A stretch of 64,000 nt of DNA from Nitrosomonas eutropha (GTDB taxonomy: Bacteria > Pseudomonadota > Gammaproteobacteria > Burkholderiales > Nitrosomonadaceae), in contig NZ_QICQ01000012.1 in NCBI RefSeq assembly GCF_003201195.1, forward strand, positions 1 to 64,000, in the 5' to 3' direction. This document shows positions 9,090 through 22,865 of the stretch, in pieces. How positions within the stretch are numbered: position 1 is the first letter of the stretch; every line of letters starts with the position of its first letter. The notes beneath the pieces are model-generated. The model saw nothing but the letters and a program-made list of their open reading frames with translations, was not told the DNA's origin and made no database searches. The position numbers and the translations under genes were made by a program.

Positions 9090-10154
9090 TTACCTTGTTT
9101 CTGAGCTTGCCGGATGTATTATTTCAGCACAGATCAGAAACATCTCTTCCAGAAATAGCCTGGGGTTGAGCGGGTGGTGTGCCAGTTGCTGTGAAGCAGC
9201 CAGATCACGCCATAGAAATCCAACCGCAACCGGATCTATGACTGCCGCCTGCCGCTTGATGGCATCCATCTGCTGCAGGTGGTAACGCACCCTTCCACTA
9301 AGGTGGCAGCTCATCAGGTCATAGCACCATTTCTGCATCCAGCTGGTCACACTGGATAAATCCTGCTTGTACAGTTTTTCTGCCAATCCGATTGGATCAA
9401 ATTTCTCCGGCACACATAAACTCTGAATAAAATCAGCATGAGGCGAAGATTGTTGCTCGTCATAGTGCAATGCCAGCAATGGTGAGAAACTCGACATGGC
9501 CAAACGGAAATCAGGTTGTGCAATTCCCTGTTGAATCAACCAGTCTTTTGCAAGTTTACGATCCGGCGTCGGCATGGCAATCTGCCGACAGCGGCTCAGA
9601 ATAGTTGCCGGAATCATTGACGTTCCGTGCGCTATCAGAATAAACAACACTTCTGGCGGCGGTTCTTCCAGCTTTTTCAGCAACGCATTGGCAGCAGCTG
9701 CATTCATTGCCTCGGCCGGATGAATCAACACCACCTTGTAGCGATTCTGGTGTGCGCTCAGATAGATAAAGTCATCCAGTGTACGGATCTGCGCAATCGT
9801 GATCTGCTGACTCGGCTTTTTGCCAGACTTTGTACCACCAGCCTCCTCCTGCTTTTCTTCGCTATTCCTGTCTGCCGTCCCATCCTGAACTGACAACGCT
9901 TCCGGCTCCAGCAAACGGAAATTCGGATGCAGCCCCTGTTCAAACCAGTAACAATCCTGACATTTTCCGCATACCCTCCCTGCTGCATCTACCTGTTCAC
10001 ACAGCATGGATCGCACCAGAGCAAGAGCAAAACCCAGCTTACCAGTTCCTTTGCGCCCTTTTAGCAATAGGGCATGATGCCGCCTCAAACTGTCCGGCTG
10101 CCGGATCTGCTGCCAGATTGTCTGCTGCCATGGAAAAATTTCAGCCACAGTCAT
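9090..10154 (-). CDS. holB: DNA polymerase III delta prime subunit
   Basis: 354 residues, a clamp-loader AAA+ subunit that takes part in loading the sliding clamp. The N-terminal ATPase-like loop reads GRKGTGK at residues 33-39. It is followed by a four-Cys zinc module, C52 then CGKCQDC at about 62-68. LLKKLEEPP and SRCRQIAMP, typical of delta prime, lie further on. Between zinc module and core there is a polar insert (about residues 90-110, rich in Glu and Lys). In many proteobacteria holB directly follows tmk. Here tmk lies 9.8 kb away on the same strand, with nhaC and a restriction island between them. Confidence 0.92.
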   Translation of the reverse strand: MTVAEIFPWQQTIWQQIRQPDSLRRHHALLLKGRKGTGKLGFALALVRSMLCEQVDAAGRVCGKCQDCYWFEQGLHPNFRLLEPEALSVQDGTADRNSEEKQEEAGGTKSGKKPSQQITIAQIRTLDDFIYLSAHQNRYKVVLIHPAEAMNAAAANALLKKLEEPPPEVLFILIAHGTSMIPATILSRCRQIAMPTPDRKLAKDWLIQQGIAQPDFRLAMSSFSPLLALHYDEQQSSPHADFIQSLCVPEKFDPIGLAEKLYKQDLSSVTSWMQKWCYDLMSCHLSGRVRYHLQQMDAIKRQAAVIDPVAVGFLWRDLAASQQLAHHPLNPRLFLEEMFLICAEIIHPASSETR

Positions 10155-10206
10155 TTTTGAAGTTACCCTATCTTAAAAAAATAGTTTTTCATTAAATAAA
10201 GAAACT

Positions 10207-10221
10207 GCCTTTAATAAAGGC
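10207..10221. repeat. Short perfect inverted repeat upstream of holB
   Basis: GCCTTTAATAAAGGC forms a 6-base-pair stem with a 3-base loop. On the minus strand it is followed by a T-rich run, so it could stop transcripts coming from the right before holB, or it could be part of the holB leader. Function is uncertain. Confidence 0.35.
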
Positions 10222-10407
10222 ATTGCAGTTTAGCGCGATTTCCAACAAGCATGACCCGGATCGGAAACACTGGCACCCAATCTGGCTGTTTGAATATCCT
10301 GGTGATAAAGTCTGCATCCCCCCAAAAAAAGAACAAGGAAAGCAAGGTAATCAGGTAATCACGCAATGTTATTGACATTAACTGATCCATAAATAATCAC
10401 CAAAACC

Positions 10408-11835
10408 ATGACACACAACGACACCACCGTAGAGGAACCGCCAAATATACACCCGCTCCCTTCCTTCTGGCAGGCACTCATTTGTTTTACAGGAATACTG
10501 CTGCTGATTGCATCGGGTTTGTTCGTGTTTCAAATCAGCCTGCACGCACTCATTTTTCTGGCGTTGATCTGGGCAGGCCTGCATACCCATAGCCTGGGTT
10601 ATTCGTTTACTGCTATTCGCAGCATGATGGATGAAGGCATCGTCAGGGCATTGCCGGCGATTTACATTTTCCTGCTGATCGGCATGGTGATCGCCAGCTT
10701 TATGCAAAGCGGTACTATCGCAAGTCTGTTGTATTTTGGTCTCGACTGGCTCAGTCCCTCCTTGTTTCTGGCAACCGGTTTCGTATTGTGCAGCTTGATG
10801 TCGGTTGCAACCGGCACCTCCTGGGGCACCGTCGGCACCATCGGCGTAGTACTGATCGGAATCGGTAATGCCATGGGTATTCCGCTGCCACTGGTGGCCG
10901 GCATGATCGTCTCCGGCGCAACATTTGGTGACAAGCTGTCACCGATTTCCGACACCACCAATCTCGCGGCAATAAGTGCTGGTACGAATCTATACCGACA
11001 TATCGGCTCAATGCTGTACACCACGCTGCCCACATTCATAATTGTTCTGGCTATTTTTCTCGTATGGGGACTGCAGTACGGCGATTATCATCTTCCGCAA
11101 GCACATCTGGCAGAAATCCGCAGCGCGCTGGCACATTCCTATCGAATGAACGGGGCGATAACGCTGTTACCCCTGCTAGTGATGCTGGGCATGAGTATGA
11201 AACGCTACAGTGCCGAAACCAGTATGACATGCAGCATCCTGCTGGCAATGCTGATCGCCGTGGCCTATCAAGGAAGAGATACTGTCAATGTCATCAACGC
11301 GCTGTGGCTGAACACACCCGGCCATACCGGCATCGCCAATATTGACGAATTACTTGGACGCGGCGGTTTATACAGCATGGCCTGGACTTTGCTGTTATCC
11401 ATCATGGCGCTAGCACTGGGCGGCATCCTGTATCGTGCCAGATTCTTGCAAGTACTATTGATGCGGCTGATTGCGCCAATCAACCGAGCCAGTGCCCTGA
11501 TTGCCGCCACTATTGCTTCCGGCCTGGCCGGTAACCTGGTTATGGGAGAGACGTATATTTCCATCATCCTCACCTGCCAGCTGTTCAGGCAACCTTATCG
11601 GGAAAAACAGCTGGATCTGGCCGTGTTATCGCGTTCCACTGAAGAAGGTTCCACACTGACCGCCGGCCTGATCCCGTGGACAACAGCAGGTGTTTTTTAC
11701 GCCGCAACACTGGGTGTACCAACACTGGACTACGCCGCGTATGCTCTGCTTAACGTGCTAAATCCCCTGGTTTCAATCATCATGGCCATGCTGGGAATCG
11801 GCCTGCTGCGTGCCAGGCACCCTGTGGAGAGTTAA
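10408..11835 (+). CDS. nhaC: NhaC-family sodium/proton antiporter
   Basis: 475 residues with about twelve hydrophobic segments spread along the whole length, as in NhaC carriers, which swap Na+ for H+ across the inner membrane. Family-like stretches are GTSWGTVGTIGVVLIGIG, VSGATFGDKLSPISDTTNLA and LVMGETYISIILTCQLFR, the first two corresponding to conserved polar membrane motifs. ATG at 10408 begins a polar 20-residue head before the first helix. Base composition resembles the housekeeping genes more than the restriction block downstream. It is not clear whether it came with that block or was already beside holB. Confidence 0.9.
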   Translation: MTHNDTTVEEPPNIHPLPSFWQALICFTGILLLIASGLFVFQISLHALIFLALIWAGLHTHSLGYSFTAIRSMMDEGIVRALPAIYIFLLIGMVIASFMQSGTIASLLYFGLDWLSPSLFLATGFVLCSLMSVATGTSWGTVGTIGVVLIGIGNAMGIPLPLVAGMIVSGATFGDKLSPISDTTNLAAISAGTNLYRHIGSMLYTTLPTFIIVLAIFLVWGLQYGDYHLPQAHLAEIRSALAHSYRMNGAITLLPLLVMLGMSMKRYSAETSMTCSILLAMLIAVAYQGRDTVNVINALWLNTPGHTGIANIDELLGRGGLYSMAWTLLLSIMALALGGILYRARFLQVLLMRLIAPINRASALIAATIASGLAGNLVMGETYISIILTCQLFRQPYREKQLDLAVLSRSTEEGSTLTAGLIPWTTAGVFYAATLGVPTLDYAAYALLNVLNPLVSIIMAMLGIGLLRARHPVES

Positions 11836-12041
11836 TATGATATTCCACTCCTGCCAGACATAATCTTCCCGAAAAAGTAAAATCTCTATTTATTCAGCAT
11901 TTTACCAACATAAAAATTGTTGATAATAGATTAACCCACCCGCTGGCACTATCGGGAGTAGAGAATGCCAGGCGCGCTCCGAGGCAGCGATCGCCAGCAG
12001 CTAAAGCCACAAGCAAATAGAAAAGAACAAGGAAATACCCA

Positions 12042-13659
<1,618 letters not shown>

Positions 13660-13670
<11 letters not shown>

Positions 13671-14928
13671 ATTCCATCCACTTACGCTTGGGGCCGTATG
13701 CTCCAAGATTGGCAGCGGCGCAACTCCTCGTGGCGGCAAGGAGGCGTATCGCGGCGGAGCTACGTCATTGATTCGCAGCCAGAACATCTACAACGACCGC
13801 TTCGTTCACGAAGGTCTCGCATTCATCGACGACGATCAAGCTGACGAACTCCGCAACGTCGTTGTGGAAGCCGATGATGTTCTTCTCAACATCACCGGTG
13901 ATTCGGTCGCGCGTTGCTGCCAAGTTGACCCTGCTGTGTTGCCGGCACGAGTAAACCAGCATGTGGCAATCGTCCGTCCACGGCCGGAAACGCTTGACGC
14001 AAGATTTCTGCGTTACTCGCTCGTAAGTCCATCGATGCAAGCGCACTTACTCGCTCTGGCATCCGCCGGCGCAACTCGAAACGCACTCACCAAAGGGATG
14101 CTCGAAAAACTTGTAATCGCTGCACCCTCTGTACCTGAACAACGCGCCATCGCCCACATCCTCGGCACGCTGGACGACAAGATCGAACTCAACCGCCGCC
14201 GCAACCAGACCCTGGAGGCCATGGCCCGCGCCCTGTTTAAGGACTGGTTCATCGACTTCGGCCCCGTCCGCGCCAAATTGGAAGGCCGCTGGCAACGCAA
14301 CCAATCACTCCCCGGCCTGCCCGCGCACCTCTACGACCTCTTCCCCGACCGGCTCGTCGAATCAGAACTGGGCGAGATTCCGGAGGGGTGGGAAATTCGA
14401 CGAGTATCTGATTTTCTGAGTCTTGCTTATGGTAAATCATTGCCAGCTAAAGCCCGAAGCCCTGGCAACGTTCCAGTATATGGCTCTGGTGGTATCACAG
14501 GTGTTCATAATATAGCTCTTATTGATAGTGAAGCCGTTATTGTGGGGCGAAAGGGAACTGTCGGCAGTTTGTATTGGGAGCAATCCCCCAGCTACCCAAT
14601 AGATACAGTTTTTTATGTACAGCCTTTGGTTTCGCTACCTTTTTGTTATCACTTGCTTGAGTCACTCCCGCTGCGTGATATGAACACTGATGCAGCCGTC
14701 CCTGGTTTGAACCGTAAGAATGTTTATCGACTTGAAGTTGTGTCACCACCTGAAGTATTGCTCGAAAAATTTTCTGTCTTAGCAAGAAAACTGAGAGAGA
14801 AAATTTTTACAGCACAAAACGAGTTGCACTTGCTCACCCAACTCCACGACACCCTGCTCCCGAAACTGATCGCTGGCGAACTGCGTATCGTAGATGCCGA
14901 GAAATTCATGGAGAGGACCGGGATATGA
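13660..14928 (+). CDS. hsdS: Type I restriction-modification system, specificity subunit HsdS
   Basis: 422 residues with the two-fold HsdS design. Target-recognition domain 1 (about 1-155) is followed by a conserved helical region with [20 protein letters not shown] and [20 protein letters not shown]. Domain 2 (about 235-385, opening [17 protein letters not shown]) and a closing helix with [20 protein letters not shown] complete it. Each recognition domain reads one half of a split DNA target. ATG at 13660 is chosen over a TTG two codons upstream and overlaps the hsdM stop. The second recognition domain (about 14390-14830) is visibly AT-richer than its flanks, a sign of domain exchange. Confidence 0.95.
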
Positions 14929-15497
14929 GCACGACTCCCGGAAAGACTTACAGCGAAGGGCTCAAGACAGCACGACTGCTGATGGTGCTGAGCAGTATCT
15001 CGCCGCTGTTTATTCTCTGGGCCATTCGCGGCAACAGCCTGATCCCGGATCATTACTTCATCGGCTTCTGCACGTCGATGGTCCTGCTGCCCAACGCTTT
15101 CCTATGGCTGCGTATCGGCACGGCCAAGCGGAATAACGACCGGCGCGAGGTGACTGTCGGTACAGCCGACGATCATCGCGACCATATTCTAGTCTACCTG
15201 TTTGCGATGCTGCTACCCTTCTACTCGGAAGATCTCGGCACGCTACGCGATCTGGCCGCGACGTTCGCTGCGCTGTCGCTCATCGTATTCCTGTTCTGGC
15301 ACTTGAATCTGCACTACATGAATCTGATGTTTGCCGTGTTCGGCTACCGCGTATTTACCGTCTATCCGCCTGCTGATGGCAATCCACTGACCGGAAAAAC
15401 GCGATACGCTGTCATCACCCGCCGTGTCAGCCTCTCGCCAAATGAGAAGCTCACCACCTACCGTCTGAGCGACACCGTATACCTGGAGGCTGAATGA
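14925..15497 (+). CDS. kwaA: KwaA-like membrane protein of a Kiwa anti-phage system
   Basis: 190 residues with four predicted membrane segments (about 17-34, 44-62, 87-101, 110-128 or longer) and a soluble C-terminal tail. Motifs SSISPLFILWAIRG and DDHRDHILVYLFAMLLPFY are what I associate with KwaA. The assignment rests mainly on pairing with a DUF4868 gene directly downstream, the published Kiwa architecture (membrane KwaA plus DUF4868 KwaB). KwaA is thought to sense phage entry at the inner membrane. Its ATG overlaps the hsdS stop as ATGA, and its own stop overlaps the kwaB start the same way, so translation is probably coupled to the restriction operon. Confidence 0.8.
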   Translation: MSTTPGKTYSEGLKTARLLMVLSSISPLFILWAIRGNSLIPDHYFIGFCTSMVLLPNAFLWLRIGTAKRNNDRREVTVGTADDHRDHILVYLFAMLLPFYSEDLGTLRDLAATFAALSLIVFLFWHLNLHYMNLMFAVFGYRVFTVYPPADGNPLTGKTRYAVITRRVSLSPNEKLTTYRLSDTVYLEAE

Positions 15498-16402
15498 ATC
15501 TTGCGTTTGATCTCAACAAAGTAACGCTCATCGAATTCGGTGTCGGCCGTGACGACGGAAACGGGCAGACGTTTGTGGCCGTACCGGTGGATGCTAAGGT
15601 ACAGACGACTTTGTGCGAAATGACGCAGGCGACCTGGCAGGCCATGCAGCAGGATAAAGACGGCCCCACAAAATATGAACCCTCGGACAAGCACGGCGGT
15701 GTGGAGTGGCTCTATCTGCCGTTAGCCGATGATATGGCCGCTGGCATGCGCGATTTGCATCAGGTAGTGAACCTGCCCATGGATGCAGCTGCCCTTACCT
15801 CGCCCGCTGATATATTTTGCTACTTCGTACGGCTGACGGACGACGAGCAGCACAAGCTCACCGCCTTGCGGCGAGCGACCCAGTTCAAGGGTATCGTCAA
15901 GAACAAGGGACGCCTGATTCGCTGGTTTGACGACACCTTGCAGATTGTCGAAGATACTATCTTCAAACTAGACAGTGATTTCGACCTGCTCATTGACGAA
16001 CAGAATGTTCACATTCTTCGCCCGAGCGGCTTCGAGTTTGCGGGCCAGCTGCAACAGGCAATCCTCAATGCAGTGCCCGGCAATGTGGCCGTGATCCAGG
16101 CAGAACTGACTTACATCGAATTCGACAGTATCAAACAGTACGCGGCCAAACATCCCCGCGCCGCACGCTATCTCGCCTCGATTCGCACGCAAAAGGAAAT
16201 AAAGGACATCGACAAGACCTCACTCAAAAAGCTCTGCAAGAGCACGGGCGTTGACGTCTCTGAATCGAACGGCAAAGTGATCATTGCTGCTGGCTATGAA
16301 ATGGCGTTTCTGCAAGTTCTTGACCGCCGTCGTTACCAATTGGAGTTGGTAAAAAACAAGCCGGAAAAGTTTGTGGCCGCAAGCAGGAAACCAATCAAAT
16401 GA
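15494..16402 (+). CDS. kwaB: KwaB-like DUF4868 protein of a Kiwa anti-phage system
   Basis: 302 residues, soluble, without signal peptide. The DUF4868 core is recognisable at about residues 130-185: [19 protein letters not shown], then [20 protein letters not shown] and PSGFEF. A basic C-terminal part follows. KwaB is the effector partner of the membrane protein KwaA in Kiwa and binds DNA to halt phage replication and transcription in the studied system. Start ATG overlaps the kwaA stop by four bases. The stop TGA overlaps the start of a 52-codon relic ORF. Codon use and GC are slightly lower than in hsdM and hsdR, so the pair may have entered the operon separately. Confidence 0.85.
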   Translation: MNLAFDLNKVTLIEFGVGRDDGNGQTFVAVPVDAKVQTTLCEMTQATWQAMQQDKDGPTKYEPSDKHGGVEWLYLPLADDMAAGMRDLHQVVNLPMDAAALTSPADIFCYFVRLTDDEQHKLTALRRATQFKGIVKNKGRLIRWFDDTLQIVEDTIFKLDSDFDLLIDEQNVHILRPSGFEFAGQLQQAILNAVPGNVAVIQAELTYIEFDSIKQYAAKHPRAARYLASIRTQKEIKDIDKTSLKKLCKSTGVDVSESNGKVIIAAGYEMAFLQVLDRRRYQLELVKNKPEKFVAASRKPIK

Positions 16403-16556
16403 CCTGTATCCCCGTCAACCCCGAGCTGCTGACCTGGGTGCACGAGTGCGCCGGGCTGGATGCACTCGCATCGGTGCGACGATTTTCCAAGCTGCTCTCA
16501 GGCGAACTGCGCGTACTCGATGCCGCGCGCATCATCGAAGAACAAGGAGTACTGTA

Positions 16557-16557
<1 letters not shown>
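16399..16557 (+). CDS. 52-codon chimeric relic between kwaB and hsdR
   Basis: The reading frame starts at an ATG overlapping the kwaB stop (ATGA) and ends with a TAA whose last base is the A of the hsdR start codon. The first half, [20 protein letters not shown] then [12 protein letters not shown], resembles the N-terminus of ImmA/IrrE-type proteins (usual pattern NPELLxWARERAGL...RFPKL). The second half, [20 protein letters not shown], resembles the last residues of HsdS in this operon ([20 protein letters not shown]). It looks like a fusion of two eroded genes and probably has no folded product. It may still keep translational coupling to hsdR. Confidence 0.6.
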
Positions 16558-19775
<3,218 letters not shown>

Positions 19776-19910
19776 AACCTGATTGGAATGATTTATGGCT
19801 GAAGTCCGGGTAATCATCTAATAGCAAGGAATACAACGACAGCACTGTCTTTCAGTATATTCTTCCCATCTGGCGTCTCTCTGATATCTGGCTGTTTACT
19901 CATGCCAAAC

Positions 19911-20567
19911 TTACATTCTGTATCCGGAGCTCGCTTGAGCCGACCAGAATTTCTCTACAACTTCCACCATGGCTGTTCTGACTTCTTCCAGCGACAAGCT
20001 GCCATCCACTACTCTGATCCGTTCAGAAAATTGTTTGGCGCGTTGCAGATAGGCTTGTCGCACACGCTCAAAAAACAGATCTGGTTCCAGCTCAAAGCGA
20101 TCGGCCGTTCTGGCGGATTGTACCCGCTGGCGGCTGATTGTCACCGGTACGTCGAAGTACACCGTCAGATCAGGAGAAAACCCTTTCTGCACCCATTGTT
20201 CCAGAATTTCCAGCCTGGCTGATGGCACTCCCCTGCCGCCGCCCTGGTAGGCAAAACTGGCGTCAGTAAAACGATCTGAAATTACCCAGGCACCACGCTC
20301 CAATGCTGGCAATATCACTTTGTCCAGATGCTCTCTCCGCGCGGCAAACATCAACAACGTCTCGGTTTCAGCGTGCATCGCCTGGCGATGATCCAGCAAC
20401 AATTGCCGTAATTGTTCACCCAGCGCGGTGCTACCTGGTTCACGCGTCACGATTACCTCCAGCCCCTTATCACGCAGGAAACTCGCCAGCCAGGCCAGAT
20501 GGGTGCTTTTCCCCGCCCCGTCTATCCCTTCAAAAGTAATAAATTTTCCGCGTTGCAAGATAATCAC
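19911..20567 (-). CDS. tmk: Thymidylate kinase
   Basis: 218 residues, converting dTMP to dTDP with ATP. The P-loop EGIDGAGKST lies at residues 13-22. The substrate-binding parts TREPGSTALGEQLRQLLL, AARREHL and ISDRFTDASFAYQGGGRG follow. The start is GTG (GTG ATT ATC TTG), since no ATG precedes the conserved GKFITFEG. It faces away from ampD across an 80-base gap. The expected partner holB is displaced to 9.1-10.2 kb by the nhaC and hsd-Kiwa segment. After the tmk stop there are 135 bases to the hsdR stop, the two genes being convergent. Confidence 0.96.
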   Translation of the reverse strand: MIILQRGKFITFEGIDGAGKSTHLAWLASFLRDKGLEVIVTREPGSTALGEQLRQLLLDHRQAMHAETETLLMFAARREHLDKVILPALERGAWVISDRFTDASFAYQGGGRGVPSARLEILEQWVQKGFSPDLTVYFDVPVTISRQRVQSARTADRFELEPDLFFERVRQAYLQRAKQFSERIRVVDGSLSLEEVRTAMVEVVEKFWSAQASSGYRM

Positions 20568-20647
20568 TCAATTAAAATGGTTAACGGGCGTTTTTATGGC
20601 GGCACCCTTAAAATTTCAGAACTCATGCCGGCAATTCAATCATATCC

Positions 20648-21193
20648 ATGCTAATCGATACGGACGGTTACCTCGTTCACGCCAGATACATTCCTTCTCC
20701 CAATTGCGATGAACGGCCGGACGGGAATGATATCAGCCTGCTGGTCATCCACGCCATCAGCCTGCCCCCGGAAGAATTTGGCGGTGAAGGCGTCATTGAA
20801 CTGTTTACCAACCAGATCAACCCTCAAGCACACCCGTATTATCAAGAGCTGACAGGATTAAAAGTCTCCAGCCATTTTTTTATTCGCCGTGATGGGGAAA
20901 TCATCCAGTTTGTCCCCTGCACGCTGCGTGCCTGGCATGCCGGCGCCTCCTGCTGGCAAGGCCGCACCCGGTGCAACGATTTTTCCATTGGTATTGAGCT
21001 GGAAGGCAGTGATAATCAACCATTTGCACCAATTCAGTACGCCCGTTTGGTTAAACTCACCCAAGCACTACAGGCAACCTACCCTATTCATGACATTGTC
21101 GGGCACGTCGATATTGCGCCACAAAGGAAAACTGACCCAGGCCCCTGCTTTGACTGGCAAAGCTACCGGGAAGCACTCGAAATAACCCGGTAG
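20648..21193 (+). CDS. ampD: 1,6-anhydro-N-acetylmuramyl-L-alanine amidase
   Basis: 181 residues, the length of cytoplasmic AmpD, which removes peptides from anhydro-muropeptides during cell-wall recycling and so keeps AmpC-type inducer levels low. Zinc-binding and catalytic residues of the Amidase_2 fold are visible: His at about 35 (LLVIHAISLP), GIELEGSDNQPF in the middle and GHVDIAPQRKTDPGPCFDW near the end (His and Asp ligands). No signal peptide, as expected. The gene converges on the GDSL esterase gene, with an inverted repeat between them. Confidence 0.95.
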   Translation: MLIDTDGYLVHARYIPSPNCDERPDGNDISLLVIHAISLPPEEFGGEGVIELFTNQINPQAHPYYQELTGLKVSSHFFIRRDGEIIQFVPCTLRAWHAGASCWQGRTRCNDFSIGIELEGSDNQPFAPIQYARLVKLTQALQATYPIHDIVGHVDIAPQRKTDPGPCFDWQSYREALEITR

Positions 21194-21199
21194 TTTGCA

Positions 21200-21233
21200 G
21201 GTGATGCACTATGCTTGCCCGCCCTGCATCACC
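21200..21233. terminator. Inverted repeat between convergent ampD and the esterase gene
   Basis: GGTGATGCA and TGCATCACC are perfect 9-base arms separated by 16 bases. The position between two convergent stop codons fits a two-way terminator. There is no clear T-run on either side, so it could also act by blocking run-through or protecting mRNA ends. Confidence 0.45.
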
Positions 21234-21258
21234 ACCAGATTCAAACAGAGCCCGGCAA

Positions 21259-22281
21259 TCAGCCAACCAGTTCCATGGAATTAACTGGCCTGGCCAGGTT
21301 CTTGCAAATCCAGTTCCCGCGCGCAAAAACAAGTATCAGCCAGCCCAGCATCAGCAAAAAAAGTGTTCCCGGCACAGGGATGGCCCGGGCAAAAACAGAA
21401 CCAAACAGAGCGTGCGCTTGCGTGGTAGGGTGCAGGTCATCCCAGTATATGTATTGATCCGGGTTGCTGCATTGCACCCCTCCTGCCTGAAAAGCCAGGC
21501 AGCTTGCCTGTGCATTGGTAAAACCATACACAGCCGGGTCACCAACAATCCGATTGAAAAAGGAATAGGTATCAAATTGGAGAATTTCAGCAACAGGAAA
21601 CTGCGTACCCAGCGCTGCCAACTCGGAAGACAGCGCCGTATTAAACGTGGTGGAGAATAATGTGGCCAGCCCTTGCACATTTCCTTCTGCAGCCAGCGGT
21701 GTCAGGCCCAGATCAGGCAGGTTGGGCACAAAAAAATGAGTGGCTCCAGCCGCCATGAGTTTGTCTACATTGGCTGCGATATTCTGCGCTGCAGCAGTGG
21801 GGGAATCTAATGTCAGAAAATCATTTGCTCCACCCCAGACAAAATACAACGCATCCGGATCAGCCACGCCTCCCGAAGCAAGCAGATAACCTTCAATTTC
21901 CAGACTAATGCCAGGTAATCCGAAAATGCCGGATGAGGTTGCAGACCCTCTATCACCATAGTTACCGATACCGCTGGTTGCTCCGGCGACGGAGAAATTA
22001 AAAAAATTGCCTGAATTAGCGCCACCAGGCAGGATTGAATTTGCCAGATATTCAACCGCTACCGGTCCATTGGAGTAATGCCCGCCCACATAAGGTGGAC
22101 AGGGATGGGTGGGATCACAATTATTTCCCAGCAGCTTGTAAATACTCGTTACCGCAGTCGGGCTGTTACCGCCATCCGAGAGACTATCGCCAAACGCGTA
22201 CAGGCTGGTAAACGGCGTTGCCCAGACAGCTCCGGACAACATGAAGGCCAGGAAAAGCACACCCATTATCAGTTTTTTCAC
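21259..22281 (-). CDS. Secreted GDSL esterase with a PEP-CTERM-like C-terminus
   Basis: 340 residues. Signal peptide MKKLIMGVLFLAFMLSGAVW-AT, then an SGNH hydrolase domain: block I FGDSLSDGGN at 30-39 with the Ser nucleophile, GGANDFL as block III, and DDLHPTTQAH as block V with catalytic Asp and His. The end (IPVPGTLFLLMLGWLILVFA then Arg) resembles a PEP-CTERM sorting signal cut by exosortase, but the Pro-Glu-Pro core is changed and 16 further residues follow the usual end point. That tail lies over a near-palindrome centred on TTCCATGGAA. Start is GTG with AGGAG upstream. The lipid or ester substrate is unknown. Confidence 0.85.
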   Translation of the reverse strand: MKKLIMGVLFLAFMLSGAVWATPFTSLYAFGDSLSDGGNSPTAVTSIYKLLGNNCDPTHPCPPYVGGHYSNGPVAVEYLANSILPGGANSGNFFNFSVAGATSGIGNYGDRGSATSSGIFGLPGISLEIEGYLLASGGVADPDALYFVWGGANDFLTLDSPTAAAQNIAANVDKLMAAGATHFFVPNLPDLGLTPLAAEGNVQGLATLFSTTFNTALSSELAALGTQFPVAEILQFDTYSFFNRIVGDPAVYGFTNAQASCLAFQAGGVQCSNPDQYIYWDDLHPTTQAHALFGSVFARAIPVPGTLFLLMLGWLILVFARGNWICKNLARPVNSMELVG

Positions 22282-22303
22282 AATTTCTCCTCATGGCAGA
22301 TTG

Positions 22304-22336
22304 ATTGAAAAAGATACTACTGTATGCATTTTGAAT
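22304..22336. repeat. 33-base direct repeat, copy 1
   Basis: Starts ATTGAAAAAGATAC and ends TATGCATTTTGAAT. It matches copy 2 at 24122-24154 at about 29 of 33 positions. The minus-strand translation of both gives NAYxxIFFN, so the two could be relics of one coding sequence. Together they bracket the attC-like site and the PAP2 gene. Confidence 0.6.
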
Positions 22337-22558
22337 CCCTGGAAACCTTTGCACAACTCTGGAATGCTTCAGAATACGGCAGCAGTAGCTATCGAGAAAC
22401 TGGTATTCAGTTGCTGGCGTGCATGTTCGGCGGCAAAGCGCGGCAATGGGCTAGGTACAAAAGCTCGCACTGATTCACCCCGCGCGGTAGAAATGACGAG
22501 AGTGCCACGGGTTATTTTCCTGGAAACTCACTTCAGCTGAATTTCCCATGTAAATGCC

Positions 22559-22618
22559 GACTAACAATTCATTCAAACCGACGCCGCTTCGCGTCCTGCC
22601 TTAATTCCCACGTTATGT
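22559..22618. other. Orphan integron attC-like recombination site
   Basis: A 60-base element with the pattern of the classic 59-base element of aadA-type cassettes: GACTAAC at the left, CCGACGCCGCTTCGCG in the centre, CTTAATTC to its right and GTTATGT at the right end. The left and right cores differ from the consensus RYYYAAC and GTTRRRY by one base each, and the inner arms pair only partly, so it may be degenerate. No integrase gene or further site is visible in the window. Confidence 0.65.
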
Positions 22619-22865
22619 GCTCAAAATCGATCAAACCAACTGAAGAAAAGTGATAGCTATAAATATCAAAGAGTTCATTTTGATAATTCTCACACTCAGT
22701 GTTACCGGTTCGGCAATAGCTGCTGACCTAAGTTGCCGCAAAGATTCATTCGCTACAATCCATTGTAGTAGTAACGCATAATAATTTATCCATGCAAATA
22801 CCGGCCTGCAGCTCATACCGCTGATTTTGGGCATTAAACCTTCTTAGTCAAACTAGACGATGCTT

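Larger units (their letters stand above)
22282..22865. other. 584-base gene-poor region holding an attC-like site
   Basis: No convincing gene. A 49-codon frame from ATG at 22324 to TGA at 22473 (MHFESLETFAQLWNASEYGS at its start) could be a cassette ORF but matches no family I know. The region contains one copy of a 33-base repeat at 22304-22336, next to the esterase start, and an integron attC-like site at 22559-22618. The remaining part up to the PAP2 stop codon shows nothing. Confidence 0.5.

Noticed and set aside
16371..16556. A 62-codon N-terminal extension of HsdR in frame
   Set aside because: It would overlap the end of kwaB and the relic ORF, and HsdR proteins start close to the [10 protein letters not shown] methionine. 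The TAATG junction gives a natural start at 16557.
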